The translations under genes and the position numbers were made by a program. Of a DNA stretch of 64,000 bases, positions 1 to 11,568 are shown one piece after another. The notes below the pieces were generated by a model. That model was given only the letters and a program-made list of their open reading frames with translations. It searched no databases and had not been told where the DNA came from. Origin of the DNA: Cladochytrium replicatum (lineage: Eukaryota; Chytridiomycota; Chytridiomycetes; Cladochytriales; Cladochytriaceae). The stretch lies in the NCBI GenBank assembly GCA_025526935.1, contig JAHLKD010000038.1:347234-411233 (forward strand), written 5' to 3'. How positions within the stretch are numbered: the first letter of the stretch is position 1; the number at the start of each line of letters is the position of its first letter.

Positions 1-185
1 ACCCACAACTGCTCCATTTTATTTTTTTTGCGGCTGCTGGTATATTGCCCAGGCAATGTACATAATCGTGCAGTGGAGCGGCAAATAGACACAAATAAAT
101 ATCCAGAAACTCGGAAAACTCATCGAAGTGACTTGTGTCGACCTGAGCATTCTTCAAGTCTTCTCTCACTTCAGAGAGTTTTCGT

Positions 186-1874
186 TTACATCAAGCAACG
201 AGGGCAGTACCAGTGTCCTTTAGGAGGTTGTGTGAGTCCAACACAGCGGAGATGGAACCATTCAATGGGACAACCCTCATTGTCGCAACCGATCATCTGT
301 CCGAACGACACCTGACGACAAAAACAGTACAGCGATTCGTCTTCGGCTTGCTGCTGAGCGTAGGGAGTAGGGTAGGCATTGCTTTCCGAAACTTTCTCGA
401 CCTCATGTCTCACGACTTCGAACGACGGGCAGTCTTCGTTCTTGCATCCCGAGCTATCAAGGCAAAGTTGTAAATAAAAGTATTAGGCTTGAGCGTAAGC
501 GATTCACCTTGGCCCAAGGCATGATGACTCTGAATAACAGCGAGTGGGACGATCGGTGCTTGTCATTGGTCCAAAGTTGCCCTTTGTTCTTCCGCTTGCT
601 GTCCTCGAGCGCTGATGTTTGGCCGGCATGTTAGTCAATGTAGCCTCTGCCGAGCTCAACATTGCGGTGCTGCTTGATAACCCGAAAGATTGAAATTTTT
701 CTGATTCCTTTCTGTGATCGGGATCACGCATCTCAACATCCTTCACAGTTTCTTCATTCGTTGCAGGTGCGATGGGCTTTCGTTTCCGGGGCTTTCCTAC
801 CGGATCAGCTGGAGCTTGAATGAGTTAATAGAAACCACGAAACTACTGTTCTTTTCTCACTCTTGCGACGCTTCTTAGGAGGGTGGAGCTCCTCATTACC
901 AAGCGAAGACACTTAGCACAATAAACATGAGTGGTATGGTGTACAATTAATTGCATTCATGGTTACCGTCATCAATTTCAGCTCCGTCCACGAGAAGCGA
1001 AGGCATCAGCTTTGCACCGGTCACACTCTTCCGGGCATGCAACATGGCTGCCGTCGGGATCCGAAATATGTTTGCGCTGCCATCTGACTGCACTTTCAAA
1101 TCGGGTTTGATTTCTTCTCTGAGAGTTTGTTCCAGTTTGGTGACACACTCAGTTTCCATACTTTCTCCAGTTTCAGCTTCTTCCACGGTAGAGTCTATCT
1201 TCGAGCCATCAAATTTGTCAATTTTCTCGAATGCCTTGATTTTACGCAGATCTCGATCCACCCTTCTCATATGATGTCCCAGCTGTAAGTCAGTTTCACT
1301 GTAAGTTACTGCCTCACAGGTTAAAGGACATTACTTGCCTCTTTGAGAGCGAATTCTGTCAGCCATACTTTTTCATCTGCCTTTTCCAAAGTCGATTTCA
1401 GCACTCCCTGCATCGCTTTCCATTCCAGATCCTCTTGACCATCCGCCTTGCTGCAGAATTCAATAGCCGCTGCGCGGGAGACGTCTATTGCCGCCTGCGA
1501 GAACTCCGCAGCTCCCAATTCGTTGTGAGCATCGAAATCAGTGCGAATCAAACTGCTTGCTGGTCGATGATCCACTCTCATTTCACCACAGAAATCTTCG
1601 TGCTCGACCAGAGACCGGAGTGATGCCATAGTTTCTTCAATTTCTTCATCAAATAAACGCATCTGGTTGAGCTGGTACTTCAAGTTCGATGCCCAAAGAT
1701 CCGGGCCTGGTTTAAATTAATTGAACTGGGTGGATAGCAACGATTAGTGATACCTTCAAAAAGAGTGTTGAGGACGTCATCGGGTATCGCGAGATTCTCT
1801 GCGCTGTCAACGGAGATAAGGCTGGGAGTATTGATCGACGGCGAAAGGCCACCCGTGAGGAAATGCAGCGGCAT
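186..1874 (-). CDS. ING-family PHD-finger protein (multi-exon)
   Basis: The C-terminal exon (about 186-457) encodes a textbook PHD finger of the ING/Yng class: YCFCRQ, then GCDNEGCP, then WFHLRCVGL, then WYCPRC, a C4HC3 zinc ligand set. In this family the finger reads H3K4me3 for histone acetyltransferase or deacetylase complexes in the nucleus. Upstream open blocks on the same strand (504-746, 947-1270, 1321-1683, 1680-1874) contain a helical segment near [18 protein letters not shown] that fits the ING N-terminal coiled coil, and a Ser/Lys-rich linker. An acceptor is visible just before the PHD exon. The start is taken at the ATG at 1874; inner exon borders are not resolved. The PHD call is firm; ING membership rests on the finger type and the N-terminal helix. 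Confidence 0.62.
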
Positions 1875-1989
1875 CGCTGGCAGTCTGGAGGTGACGCGTG
1901 TCTTAAAAAGGAACTAACGCGTCTTTATCATCACAAGAAATTATCTATCCATGTACATGAATGAAGCATCCAAAAGATGCTGGCGGGCC

Positions 1990-4900
1990 TTAGTTTGAGG
2001 CTGATCTTCCTAATGTACTTCTTTTCGATGCCAACTGGCTTCCGAATGTTCGTTCGTCATCGCTTCTTACAATTGTTTCGGCACCACCATGAACTTTTAA
2101 TCTGAACGCATCCCATGGTTTTCCTTCCTGAGCATCCAAATTGGCAGGTCGCGGTTCCGTTGCTGATTGAGAAGACCTCTTGCTTGTACCAGATTTGGCT
2201 GGCAGAGGCTTCGATCCGGCCGATCGACCAGTTAATATGGCCGATCCACTTCCAGATCCCCATCCACCACCCCCGAACAGTGGACGATTGGCCCTTGGAA
2301 GATTCAAAAGTCGAACCCCGTTCGCTGCACGACCCTCTGCTGTACTAGACAATGTCCCCGGATCTGGACTTGATGTTATCGAATCAAACGTTGACTTTGA
2401 TCCGCTCTCAGGCTTCTCGTCGATGGAGGACGACGAATCACGGTCTGGCGAGGCAGAGTCATCACGAACTGGAGAAGAAGACAAGTTGCTCTGAACTCTT
2501 TGGCCCGGATCTCCTCCCTGGGACGAAGGTGTCTTTATGAAACCTCCGAAAACGGCACTCATATTGATGACTTGAGCGTCCAATCCATGCAACCTGGCGA
2601 GGATATTGGATCCTCTGCGCCTCTGTTTTGGAATTGACTTGAAATTGAAATAAGCACCTGTTCTCAAATAATCAGAAGTCTTCATACCTTTCGTGTTTGA
2701 TATCCTCTCCAGTGCTTCTGTATTACCATTGCCGCTTTCATTGCTTGCTCGTATTCATATGCCATCTTCCAATGCTTCAGAACCTCAACCTGCCGCAAAG
2801 TTAAACGACCCAAGCATCGCAAATTTTACCCCAATCGATACCTCTCCGTACAATCGTCTCAAAATCTGCTCATAAGCTCGGTTCTCCTTTGCTTCCAGCT
2901 CCAGTTTGTTCTTCGTCGCAGTAAGTTCCAAAGAAAGCATCGAAATTGCTCTCATCTGACGTCGGCTTAGCCGAGCGAGGATTTCCACTTGCAGACTCGG
3001 TCGCCGTTTGCGAGTAACGTAACCTCTCCTATCGCCCCACATTAGTTTCACAGTTTACGGACTTGAACGTGCTAGCACGAACCATAATGCTTGGATTCTG
3101 CATGCTGCGTTCGAGGCACCGTAGAATTTGAGCACTCGAATGCGTACTAGGAGCATTCGTACGATGGACTGAATTTTGACTGCCGATCGATATCCTATGT
3201 CTCCAATGAGCACTTGCTGGAAGTTGTGAATACATCAATATATACCAGCACTTTGCGCATTGCCGTCTTGAGACTTTTCAGGTGGCCCCATCTGGAGGCA
3301 CTCACTGTACATTGTCTCGTACATAACGTAACGCTGACCAACGCTCGCAAATCTTCGCCGATGCCATGAAAATACTCTATGCCTTGCCATTCGTCGCCGT
3401 ATCTGAAAGTCGCACGATCTGTCAATATCTGTAGGAAAGCTCGGTGATCTGTTCTCAGTTTACCTAAGAACCCTCGTGCAATAGCTTGCATCCGTGTAAC
3501 TGCCTGAAGAAAGCGACGTTCTTGGTCGGAATGGAGCTGGAAAACGAGCTTCTTCATGCTCTTCATCTGTATTGCCGAACAAACTCAGTTCAAATCACAA
3601 CATATGACAAACTACGACAGACTCTCACCTCCGAATCCATCATCACCACCTTTTCAACCAAGTCATTGAGCTCAGACTTATAACGCTCCAGCTCTTCCGC
3701 TTGTTCCTCGTCAAGCTGAAACAGTTGTGATGTTGAATAAAGGCGATTCGATCTCTCCAAACTGTTCGACCCTCCGTGGTTTTCCCCACTGGTGTCCACC
3801 GAAAACTGACTATCATCTCTTAGCAAACAGGAGCCTGTCGGTGAGTGTGCTCGCTATCCAAACAATGTACTCACTGAGTGGGCTTTCTGTCCTTTGGAGT
3901 TTGGCTTGATGTGAGTCCTGAATCGCGCGAAGGGCTGTCAATGGCCTGAGGTGCTACATTCTTGGTAGTTTCTCCCGAGCTCGCACCTAGCATCCTTCTT
4001 TCCGGAGTCAAATTTCGAGAAAGCAAGCTCGGGCCAGCATTCCGCGCAGGAGCAGGTTTATTTCCGGACACATTTGCCTCCGGCGGCCTTTTTGGTGATG
4101 CGTCACTCATGTTCTCCTCCTCAGACATCTGCACCGGTGAAAACTTTCCGAACTGCTTTGATACTCTGGCGGAACTTGGTCCATAATCAGTCCTCGGCAA
4201 CGCCCATCGCTCCTTAACACGTCGCTCCGTCCTGTCCAGTTCATTAGGAGCCAGTGGGAAGTCGTCATGAAATTTCGGGCCATCTACAAGGGGAAACTCT
4301 TCGCGGGCCGGTTCCAGTGTTTGAGATTTTTTCCTGAAACGAACGATCGGGGTTGCATGCGTATTGGGTGTCCAGGAATCTTCCGGTCTGCTGCCATCCT
4401 GCCTGTTCTCATACCAACGAGCAGTTTCCTCGTCATTTTCTTGCGATATGTCCCGACCGCCCATGAATGGTTGCGATCGAGATGTGGATTGGTTGTTTGT
4501 GCCTTCGGGCATCTGAATACGCCTATGAAAGTTGGACGAAGGATCGATTTGGGAAGTCATTCGATGGGTCGTCCATGCCGCTATTTCTTCACGATCCCCT
4601 TGTAAGCCAGGTTTCTGTGCGGCGTTCTGCCTGGCCAAGTATTGCCTCTCTGCACTATGGAATGACCTATCAAACCCATCATCTTCATAAAAAGGATCGG
4701 AAGATGCATTTAAAGGGCTCGATGACTGTCGACGATGGTTACTTCGCACAATTTCACGACCACGGTCCTTAATCGCAGAGTTCCTTACGGCAACGCGCAA
4801 ACGTTGTTCGACGGATGAGCTGGAGTTGTAATTTTGCTGGGCAGTGTTCGATCGTCCATACATAAAGTCTAACGGATGGACCCGATAGCTTCTGTTCACA

Positions 4901-5636
4901 TTCTCCTTTTGTGGATGATCCATATCTTCGTTGGAGCGATGGTGCTGTAAGTATTGAGAAACATGCTGTTGTTTTGTCGATAATGATGAATTGGATGAGC
5001 CATAAATATTGTCATAATGAATGTAGTTGTGTTCCGGTGGGTGAGTAGAGGTTCGGCTTGCAGGATACGTAGTTCGTTGCGGTGGATTCACTAGCCGTCT
5101 TCCCGAATCCCGAGAGAGATCATCAAGAAGTCGTGCGGTTTCGGAGGAAGACAGTCTTCCATGATCGAAGCTCGTGTGTCGACCATTTTCTCGACGCTGA
5201 TTGTTCTGGGAGGAAAAACCAAGCGGATCGCGTGAATCGACCGAGTAAGAATGGCGGCTGTTCGTACTCGATGCAAACGATCCGTTTAAAGATGTCGCAC
5301 GATCGTCGATGACTTTAGGCCGAGCTCGAAACGCTTCCGCTTCGTCGCTTAGCTAACGGGGGTCACGCAAGAGTATTGTAATATATTCAACGTACTTACA
5401 AGGACTGGATCCATGGCTGCCTGTACATAGGGCTCGACGGCTTTAGTTCTGTTAACTGGTTTGGGCTGTCGGCCCGGATGCGGCGATCGCCTCACCATAT
5501 CAGATGTGCTGGCACGCGAGCGCTGTTGCAAAGTTCTCGTCGGCTTAACGATGGTAGTGACTCCCGGTGCCGTGAACGACGTTGACGCCGTGCGAGTGAA
5601 CCCCGAGTGCGGTGTTCGTTGCGGCGATTGGGACAT
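1990..5636 (-). CDS. IQ-motif coiled-coil protein, unknown function
   Basis: A large minus-strand gene. Exon 1 is 5636-5400 (79 codons, GTAAGT donor). Exon 2 is 5352-3875 and joins in phase. Exon 3 is 3818-3629 and exon 4 starts at 3566; later open blocks run down to a stop at 1990. The N-terminal half is Ser/Arg/Pro-rich and probably disordered. Exon 3 carries a coiled coil (EEQAEELERYKSELNDL). Exon 4 has an IQ-type calmodulin-binding motif (MQAIARGFLGKLR), followed by another helix (QMRAISMLSLELTATKNKL) and a low-complexity Ser-rich tail. I do not recognise an orthologue. IQ plus coiled coil is common in centrosomal, basal-body or cytoskeletal proteins, which would suit a zoosporic fungus, but that is only inference. 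Splice sites after exon 4 are uncertain. Confidence 0.6.
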
Positions 5637-6812
5637 TCGTGATTGTAGTGTTATGGCACGCTGAATTCATAAATGGAGTTGGAACACTTAGAAAATGTGG
5701 CAACTGTGTTTTCGTTAATAATTTATTGTGTGAGGATCTCTGGGAAGAACACCTCTGCTCGCCCAAACTCGCACAAGACACACGACATCTGGAACTCCCG
5801 TCCACAAATTAGACTATTTATTTGAGCGACGCCAGTGCCGACAGCTCTTTGATATCGTCCATTCTTAATCAGTCGGAAAGTGTGACTGTTGCGTGCACCA
5901 ACGTGAATGCATTCACAAACATCATCTTCGTTTTCATGAACTCAGCAAAACCGGGCAAAAGTGGAAGAAATGCAAAATTACGCTCAAACGCAGTTGTCTC
6001 GTCTTCATATCCCGCATCATCCCATCGGTCGTCCCCTTCGTTACTGTCTACTTCTACTTTCTTCATGCCGTTCACGCTCTGGCAATTACTGCACCCTCTG
6101 TAATTCCTAGAATGCAACATCTAGCAGCCCCTTCGTTCTTCATAAACGGTGTTCCTACCCACCACATGTAAATTCCCGAGTCCAGGCATCTCAGCCATAC
6201 ATCTTCTCTGTCCAGATGTGTTCCCGTTACGCGATTGGACAGACGTGGCTTGTGAAGAACCCTCACCGTGATCTGCCCGTTGTGATGAGGTTCATGGCCT
6301 TGGATCGAGCGACTGGACAAGACCGATCTATGCGTGAGCGGAATGATCTGGAAATTTCCACAGGTTCCCCCGCGACAGTGATTCAGATCAGTCAGATCTT
6401 CACGTCAATTCCAAATGAGCAACAGAGCAGCGACAGAATCGAGTTGGGGCGTTTCGATACCTCCCAGTTGCGCTTTGATCCGCCTGTCAACGAAACTCCA
6501 CGAGCTTTGGGGAAGCAAATTGAAAAGCCTATCCGTGGTCCGGGAGACAGGTCCAACCACCACTTGGCGGTAGCAGCCGAACCTTCCGTAACGATTCCCA
6601 TGATCTATTCGAGAGGCCCTCATTATCACAATGGACCATGCTTAGTTGATCAAATCCGAACGGCAGCTCCACGGCCAGAGTTAATGAAACCTCCTGATCT
6701 GATACAATCAAACCCGCAAAAAGAAGTAAACCTGACCATCAATGACGATGCACTACCGACACATGTACTTCACTGCTACTGTATCCAGTGATCTGTGAGC
6801 TGATCCTTTTGA
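5637..6812. other. Unassigned interval between divergent genes
   Basis: About 1.2 kb with open stretches on both strands. Plus strand 6216-6791 is open for 191 codons. Minus strand 6320-6072, 6120-5869 and a short tail ending MDDIKELSALASLK with a stop near 5820 also look protein-like. It should contain the upstream exons of the FAM177-like gene at 6813 and perhaps the 3' end of another minus-strand gene. I could not build a consistent exon chain for either. Confidence 0.3.
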
Positions 6813-7120
6813 TCGAAGGCTCTGAAATCTCCTCCTGTTCAAGACGGACTGTGGGAAGGAGCCAAACATCTTGGGAGCAAGCTTCTTGGTGGTATCGACA
6901 CAGTCGGGAACTTCTTTGCCGACATGCTTGGAATCACGACACCTCGTTACGCAGAGTACATGGAGGATGCTCGCCGATACCAAGCATGGGTATACCCCTC
7001 ATGAATAACTTCTTGACTTTTTCAATTTAGTTTTCTCGCTCGCAGTTGCAACAGGAGGAAAGCTTCGCACAGGATGACAGGAACGCTCGGGTCCTTGTAC
7101 AATCACTCAAACGGCCCTGA
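6813..7120 (+). CDS. FAM177-like protein, C-terminal exons
   Basis: Two exons, 6813-6989 and 7031-7120, join in phase across a 41-nt GT-AG intron. Together they read a hydrophobic helix (LWEGAKHLGSKLLGGIDTVG), then the segment FFADMLGITTPRYAEYMEDA, then a charged Gln/Glu-rich tail. This matches the conserved C-terminal part of the FAM177 family, whose animal members carry an equivalent GITSPKY-type motif followed by a charged helix. FAM177 proteins are poorly characterised; animal members have been linked to the Golgi. The N-terminal exon with the family's acidic motif was not found in 5.8-6.8 kb, so this is a partial model. The acceptor before 6813 is inferred from an upstream in-frame stop. 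Confidence 0.55.
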
Positions 7121-7283
7121 ATATTTTCGTGTTGAGAGAAACTTTAGCATGGTCATCTCCACTCTTAACGCATAAATCGTGTGGTCTCTGATTGGCTATG
7201 GAATTAGCACAGTTTCTTAATAAATGAGCGTTTATCGTTGAATCAGTCATACTGCAACTACAACTCCTGCCTAAAGCATCTCC

Positions 7284-8515
7284 ATGTCAAGCAACCCTTT
7301 CCTCGACTCAAACGTCGATCCTTACGAGGAGGTAAAACCCCTCCAAAAACATCCAAATCATATAGTATCCAATCTCTCATATCCCCAAAGAAAGACAGTC
7401 CATCATCAAGTAATCCATGGGGCCCCAACAGCGCTCCCACAAACACCGCCCGCGGGGCATCCCGTCCCGCACCGCCTCCCCCAAAACCCGCTTCGAGCGG
7501 CTGGGGCCAGCAAGCAACTTCCGGTCACCGAGATCGCGAAGCGGAGCTGACCGAACGCGAGGAACGTCTCAAGTTTCGAGAGGCACAGGTAATGCAAAGA
7601 TAAATGGCTGTTGGTATGGCTGATTGCTCCATGCTGTTCCTCCAAGCTGGCCGAGCGCGAGGCAAGGTTTCAGGGCTTCAACCCCCCGAATTGGCCGCCG
7701 AAACCCTGGCCCTCGCCGATTCTGTATCATGATATCCATGCGGACATCCCTGAAAAGGGACAGTGGCTCGTGAAACGGCTTTACGGCACTTGGTTCGGTA
7801 AGTATACCTCAACAAACTCGAAGAAATTTCTCATGGTGATAATGTGATGTAGTCGCCATTGCTGGGTTCTTGTGCAACTTTATCGCAGCATTCGGACTTC
7901 TGGTCATCAAAGCGGAAGGGTCTGGAGGGACTTTTGGGTTGTCCATCCTCATCCTGCTGTACGTTCCCGCATAGCATTTCATCATGATTCAACTGTTGAT
8001 AGTTTCACAGAGTTGGGACTCCGGTTTCGTTTGTGTTCTGGTATCGTCAGCTCTACGACGGAGTCAAACACGATCGCAGCATTAGCTTCTTCATGTTTTT
8101 CTTGGTGAGGCACAAGATCTAAACTCAGATGACACCTTAAACAATGTGCAGAACTTTGTCATCTACCTCGGCGCGAAAATCATTTTCGTAATTGGAATGC
8201 CTGGATGGGGTGGAGCGTGAGTAATCCAACCAACTCCCCACAACAAACTGACCTGTTTGTTCGTTTATCAGTGGTGCGATCTACGCAATGCAAGCGTTCG
8301 GAGAAAACATTGCGGTGGGGATCTTATGCATCATCTCCACAGGCGTGATGGGCTTCGGCGTCCTGAACGGAATCTGGCAGATCAAGAATGCGGTCAGCTA
8401 CTACCGCACACGTGGGATGTCCGTGGCAGCTGCACGGAATGAGGCTGTCACAGGGTTTACCCAGTCAGAGGTGGGGAGGGATCTGATAAAGTCAGCAGCT
8501 CTGGGTCGTCATTAG
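7284..8515 (+). CDS. Secretory carrier membrane protein (SCAMP)
   Basis: Seven exons join in phase (7284-7331, 7391-7588, 7647-7797, 7853-7958, 8011-8104, 8152-8216, 8272-8515), giving 301 aa. The protein starts MSSNPF, an NPF endocytic motif typical of SCAMPs. It continues with a Pro-rich stretch and a coiled coil (EAELTEREERLKFREAQ LAEREARF). Next comes the family signature NWPPKPWP..ILYHDIHADIP, then four membrane helices, including VAIAGFLCNFIAAFGLLVI and NFVIYLGAKIIFVIGMPGWG. Between helices 2 and 3 lies the conserved FWYRQLYDGVKHDRS loop. SCAMPs are tetraspan proteins of post-Golgi and recycling vesicles. They are known from animals and plants but not from baker's yeast, so presence here supports an early-diverging lineage. 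All splice sites are GT-AG and the length is normal for the family. Confidence 0.92.
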
Positions 8516-9567
8516 GTATAATTATTTATAATGTGAGTTGCTCGATGGATCACCAAATTGGGGACTTTCGCAGCAAACAGATGGGACCACAAAATCACAC
8601 AGAAACACACTTCGATTACCCGTGCTGGTTGGAGTACATGAGTAGCAGTCGGATATTCACATCCCTGTTCCACCGAGTATTGCACCCAGGGCAGTCCAGA
8701 AGCTTCCATAGTCGGTGGTAGCAATGATCGCAGCAGTCGTCGTCCAGGTGCCACCGTCTTTGGTCCTTGCGTACCGCAGCTTCAATGGGCAGCCTGACTT
8801 GAGTATGGACATGGGTTCACAAGCTTGGGCAACTGGTGAGGCTCCGCATTCAGTGCCCCCATCGCACATCGAAAGCACACTGGAGAGGTGTACACTTTGG
8901 CCGTTTCACGGATAAGCCATACACGCAACGCCAGTCTTGCTTTGGTGTGCTTATTAGGCTTGAATTGCCCTAGATGCGTTGGAACCGGTTGTTAGTGCAT
9001 CTCCCCAAGCAATGACCAGATCGGTCTTGGAGTCCCGCCAGTTGTCCTCGTCCCACCCAGCGTGCCAACGAACTTGTATGCTCGCTCTACTTCTCGCTGC
9101 TTTGACCGGTACACTCACCAGTGCCATTGTGCATGGTCGTTCAAGGTGGTGTAGTGTGTGAGCATTGTCTCGATGTATGTGTGAGCATTGCCTCGATGTA
9201 TGTGGGAGCATTGCCTCGAAGTGTGTGGGAGCATTGCCTCGATGTATGTGTGTGAGCATTGCCTCGATGTATCGCACAAACCAACCCGAGTCCACTTTCT
9301 GCGGCTCTGTGGTGACCAGCAATGGATGTGAGTTCTGGGCTTGCGGCAACCTCGCGTTCTCCGCCAGTCGCCATTCCAAGTTAATGTTTGCAAGTTGATA
9401 ATACTCAGGAAAGCATTAACAGAAATTGACGTTTAGAGTAGTACAGGTGTCCTGGACTTGGGAGCCGCTAAATCGTACGTCCCCCTTTCGATGCACCTTC
9501 AACAGAAAGGGAGTTTCGGTAAATTGTCTTTGATTGTTGGGAAGTCATCGTCGGGGTGTCGCTACTT
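8516..9567. other. Gene-poor interval with a minisatellite
   Basis: No gene could be assigned. Minus-strand open stretches at 8657-8878 and 8954-9393 have no recognisable domain, and the second gains its length from the tandem repeat at 9155-9271. It may hide a short Cys-containing gene, but no consistent exon chain was found. Confidence 0.4.
9155..9271. repeat. ~23-bp minisatellite
   Basis: About five imperfect tandem copies of a ~23-bp unit built around gagcattgcctcgatgtatg, with small length changes between copies. They are not in one reading frame. Confidence 0.85.
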
Positions 9568-11380
9568 CTACCTCATGAAGAGCACAATGAGCTGCTTTTG
9601 GGCAATAGCAAGGTTTTTCAGCGTAAAACTCAAAATGGGACATAGATTTAGCTTTGGTGGTCGAATTTGGTATCTGCCTTTGGCCAGTGTACTTTTGAAT
9701 TCAATGTCGGTGATGGAGTATATCAATTGAACTGATAGAGATATTGATTCACGAGCAAGAGATTGAAGAAATTTGAAGCTATTGGTATGAGATCTAAATT
9801 CATTGAAGCTCACACCTTTTATACGTTCCTGCTCCTCGCTAAACGTCGTTCTTCTAGAATCTCCTTTAACAAGATCCGATGCTCCCTGATCCATCGCCGA
9901 TCCTCCAAACTGTCTGTCCAATAGTCTTTCTCCACATCAAGTCAGATCAGAAAGGGAATTCACAACAAATCATACTAATAAAATCAACATCTGTTTATAA
10001 ACTATCAAGGTGCATGCCGTGTGGCATAAATTGTTTTCCCATTGTACTTTTCCGCCTGTCCCCCACCAAGCACCCCTCCTTCCTCCCACACACGCTGAGG
10101 TGCTCCACCAGGAACTTCCTCCTTGTCCATTGATGTATTTCCTTCTGCCATCGCAACAAAGCTCCCGTTGTCGTGACTCATGTTTAGCACGCTCAGTGCT
10201 TCCATATTCAGTGCAGAGACTCCACGCATCACTGCAAGCTTGTACTTCTCCTGGTCCGCAATCCGTGCTTTGTCAGAATTCTTAAGCTCCAATTGCACGC
10301 CCTTGAGTTGTACTCGGAGCTTATTAATAAGCATCAGCTCCAAGATGGCCATTCGTGAGCTAGCAGGCCTACCTCCTCGATCCGCTTTTCGTATACCGCA
10401 CTCATTTCCTCCATAGTTTTCTCAGCAGCAATCTGGCTCAAATACTTCATTATTCTAGTTTCCGCATTTTAGAGCTGCTTGTTCAAACCTTCATCTGCTT
10501 CTCCGCTGCTCGTTTCCAACTTGCCCTGCAAGCCATCTGAAATCCAACTAATCCTTTCCGCAAGACCACCTTCCTACGATGCATCTCCGCCATCTTCACC
10601 CACGCGCCCAGCCGCCTCGTTTCCGCTGTTCTCGTCCTCCATCTTGCGATCAGAATGGTGATGTTGACCGTTTCACGCTGTTGCTTGGTCTGAGAAAACA
10701 TAACCTAATTCTCAACAGAAATTCCTTACCATTCTACCGTAGCCGTTCCCGATAACCAGCAGGAGCTCCTCCCTTTTCTCCAAGGTGTCCCTGAGCAACC
10801 TCCGTTCCTCCGTCAAATCCAGCACCCGCTTCGTCAGCTCAGCTATCCTGTCGTTTTGTTCTGAGGTAAGGGCTTCGGACCTTCGGCGTGCTTTTCTTTG
10901 GATCGATGCTTTGGCGTCCATAAAATCAGCCTGTTCCACACGCTCAGAGAATGATTGTGATCTTTCAATATCTTACAATCACCGCTCTTCGCATCAAATG
11001 CGACCACTTCTCCAGACAATCCACAAAATGGACCGCTTCGGCGTCTTCGTCCGGAACTTCTATCGACAACTGTTCGTCAAGCGTGGAATACGCAACAGAT
11101 GGGTGGCCCTCATTGTCCTACATTTTCATAATTCGATCAGGGATTCATTACCAAATGTTTATCTGGATACCATTGAGAGAAGTGGTTGCGGCTGTCCATT
11201 TGATCTTGGTTGTGACAACTGCTGGCCAGCTTGTGCGAATTGCGAGCTTCGTAAGCTGCCGGCTAATTGTTGTGGCGGTGTAGGTGCGCTGCGAGTAAGC
11301 GGCGTTGTCACGGCTCTTGAGTGCTGGCTGATCTCTGGCGCGATGGGAGGCTGGTGTTGCGTTGCTTGTTGAACTTCCAT
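9568..11380 (-). CDS. Coiled-coil protein, possibly centriolar type
   Basis: A minus-strand multi-exon gene. The first exon starts at the ATG at 11380 with a Gln/Pro/Ser-rich N terminus and ends at a GTATCC donor. It joins in phase to a second exon near 11120-10977 reading DNEGHPSVAYSTLDEQ and LEKWSHLMRRAV. The exon at 10957-10735 is strongly coiled coil (RIAELTKRVLDLTEERRLL). The next block has Trp/Arg-rich helices (ARWRTRTAETRRLGAWVKM, ACRASWKRAAEKQ), reminiscent of centrin-binding repeats in Sfi1/POC5-type proteins. Later blocks at 10352-10005 and 9921-9815 add another coiled coil and a polar tail. The family is not firmly recognised; centriole association is a guess from these helices. 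3' exon borders are uncertain. Confidence 0.45.
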
Positions 11381-11568
11381 GATGACCTGATTTGGACTGA
11401 TGAATTTGGTAACACCGCACGTGAATCGGAGTGGTCAACTACCACGAAAATAGAGGCCAAAAATATAGCATTCTGCTTATACCAAATGATGCCAATATAC
11501 AAAAGAATAGTCCAGAATAATAAGTCCGAGTTGATCCGGGAAAGATCGATCGCCATGGAGCATCCAGG

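Noticed and set aside
6216-6791. 191-codon plus-strand ORF upstream of the FAM177-like exons
   Set aside because: Could be a real exon, but it shows no FAM177 N-terminal motif and no clean splice into 6813. Kept only as an unassigned interval.
8954-9393. Minus-strand frames of 92-141 codons
   Set aside because: Most of their length comes from the 23-bp minisatellite and the flanks match nothing I recognise.
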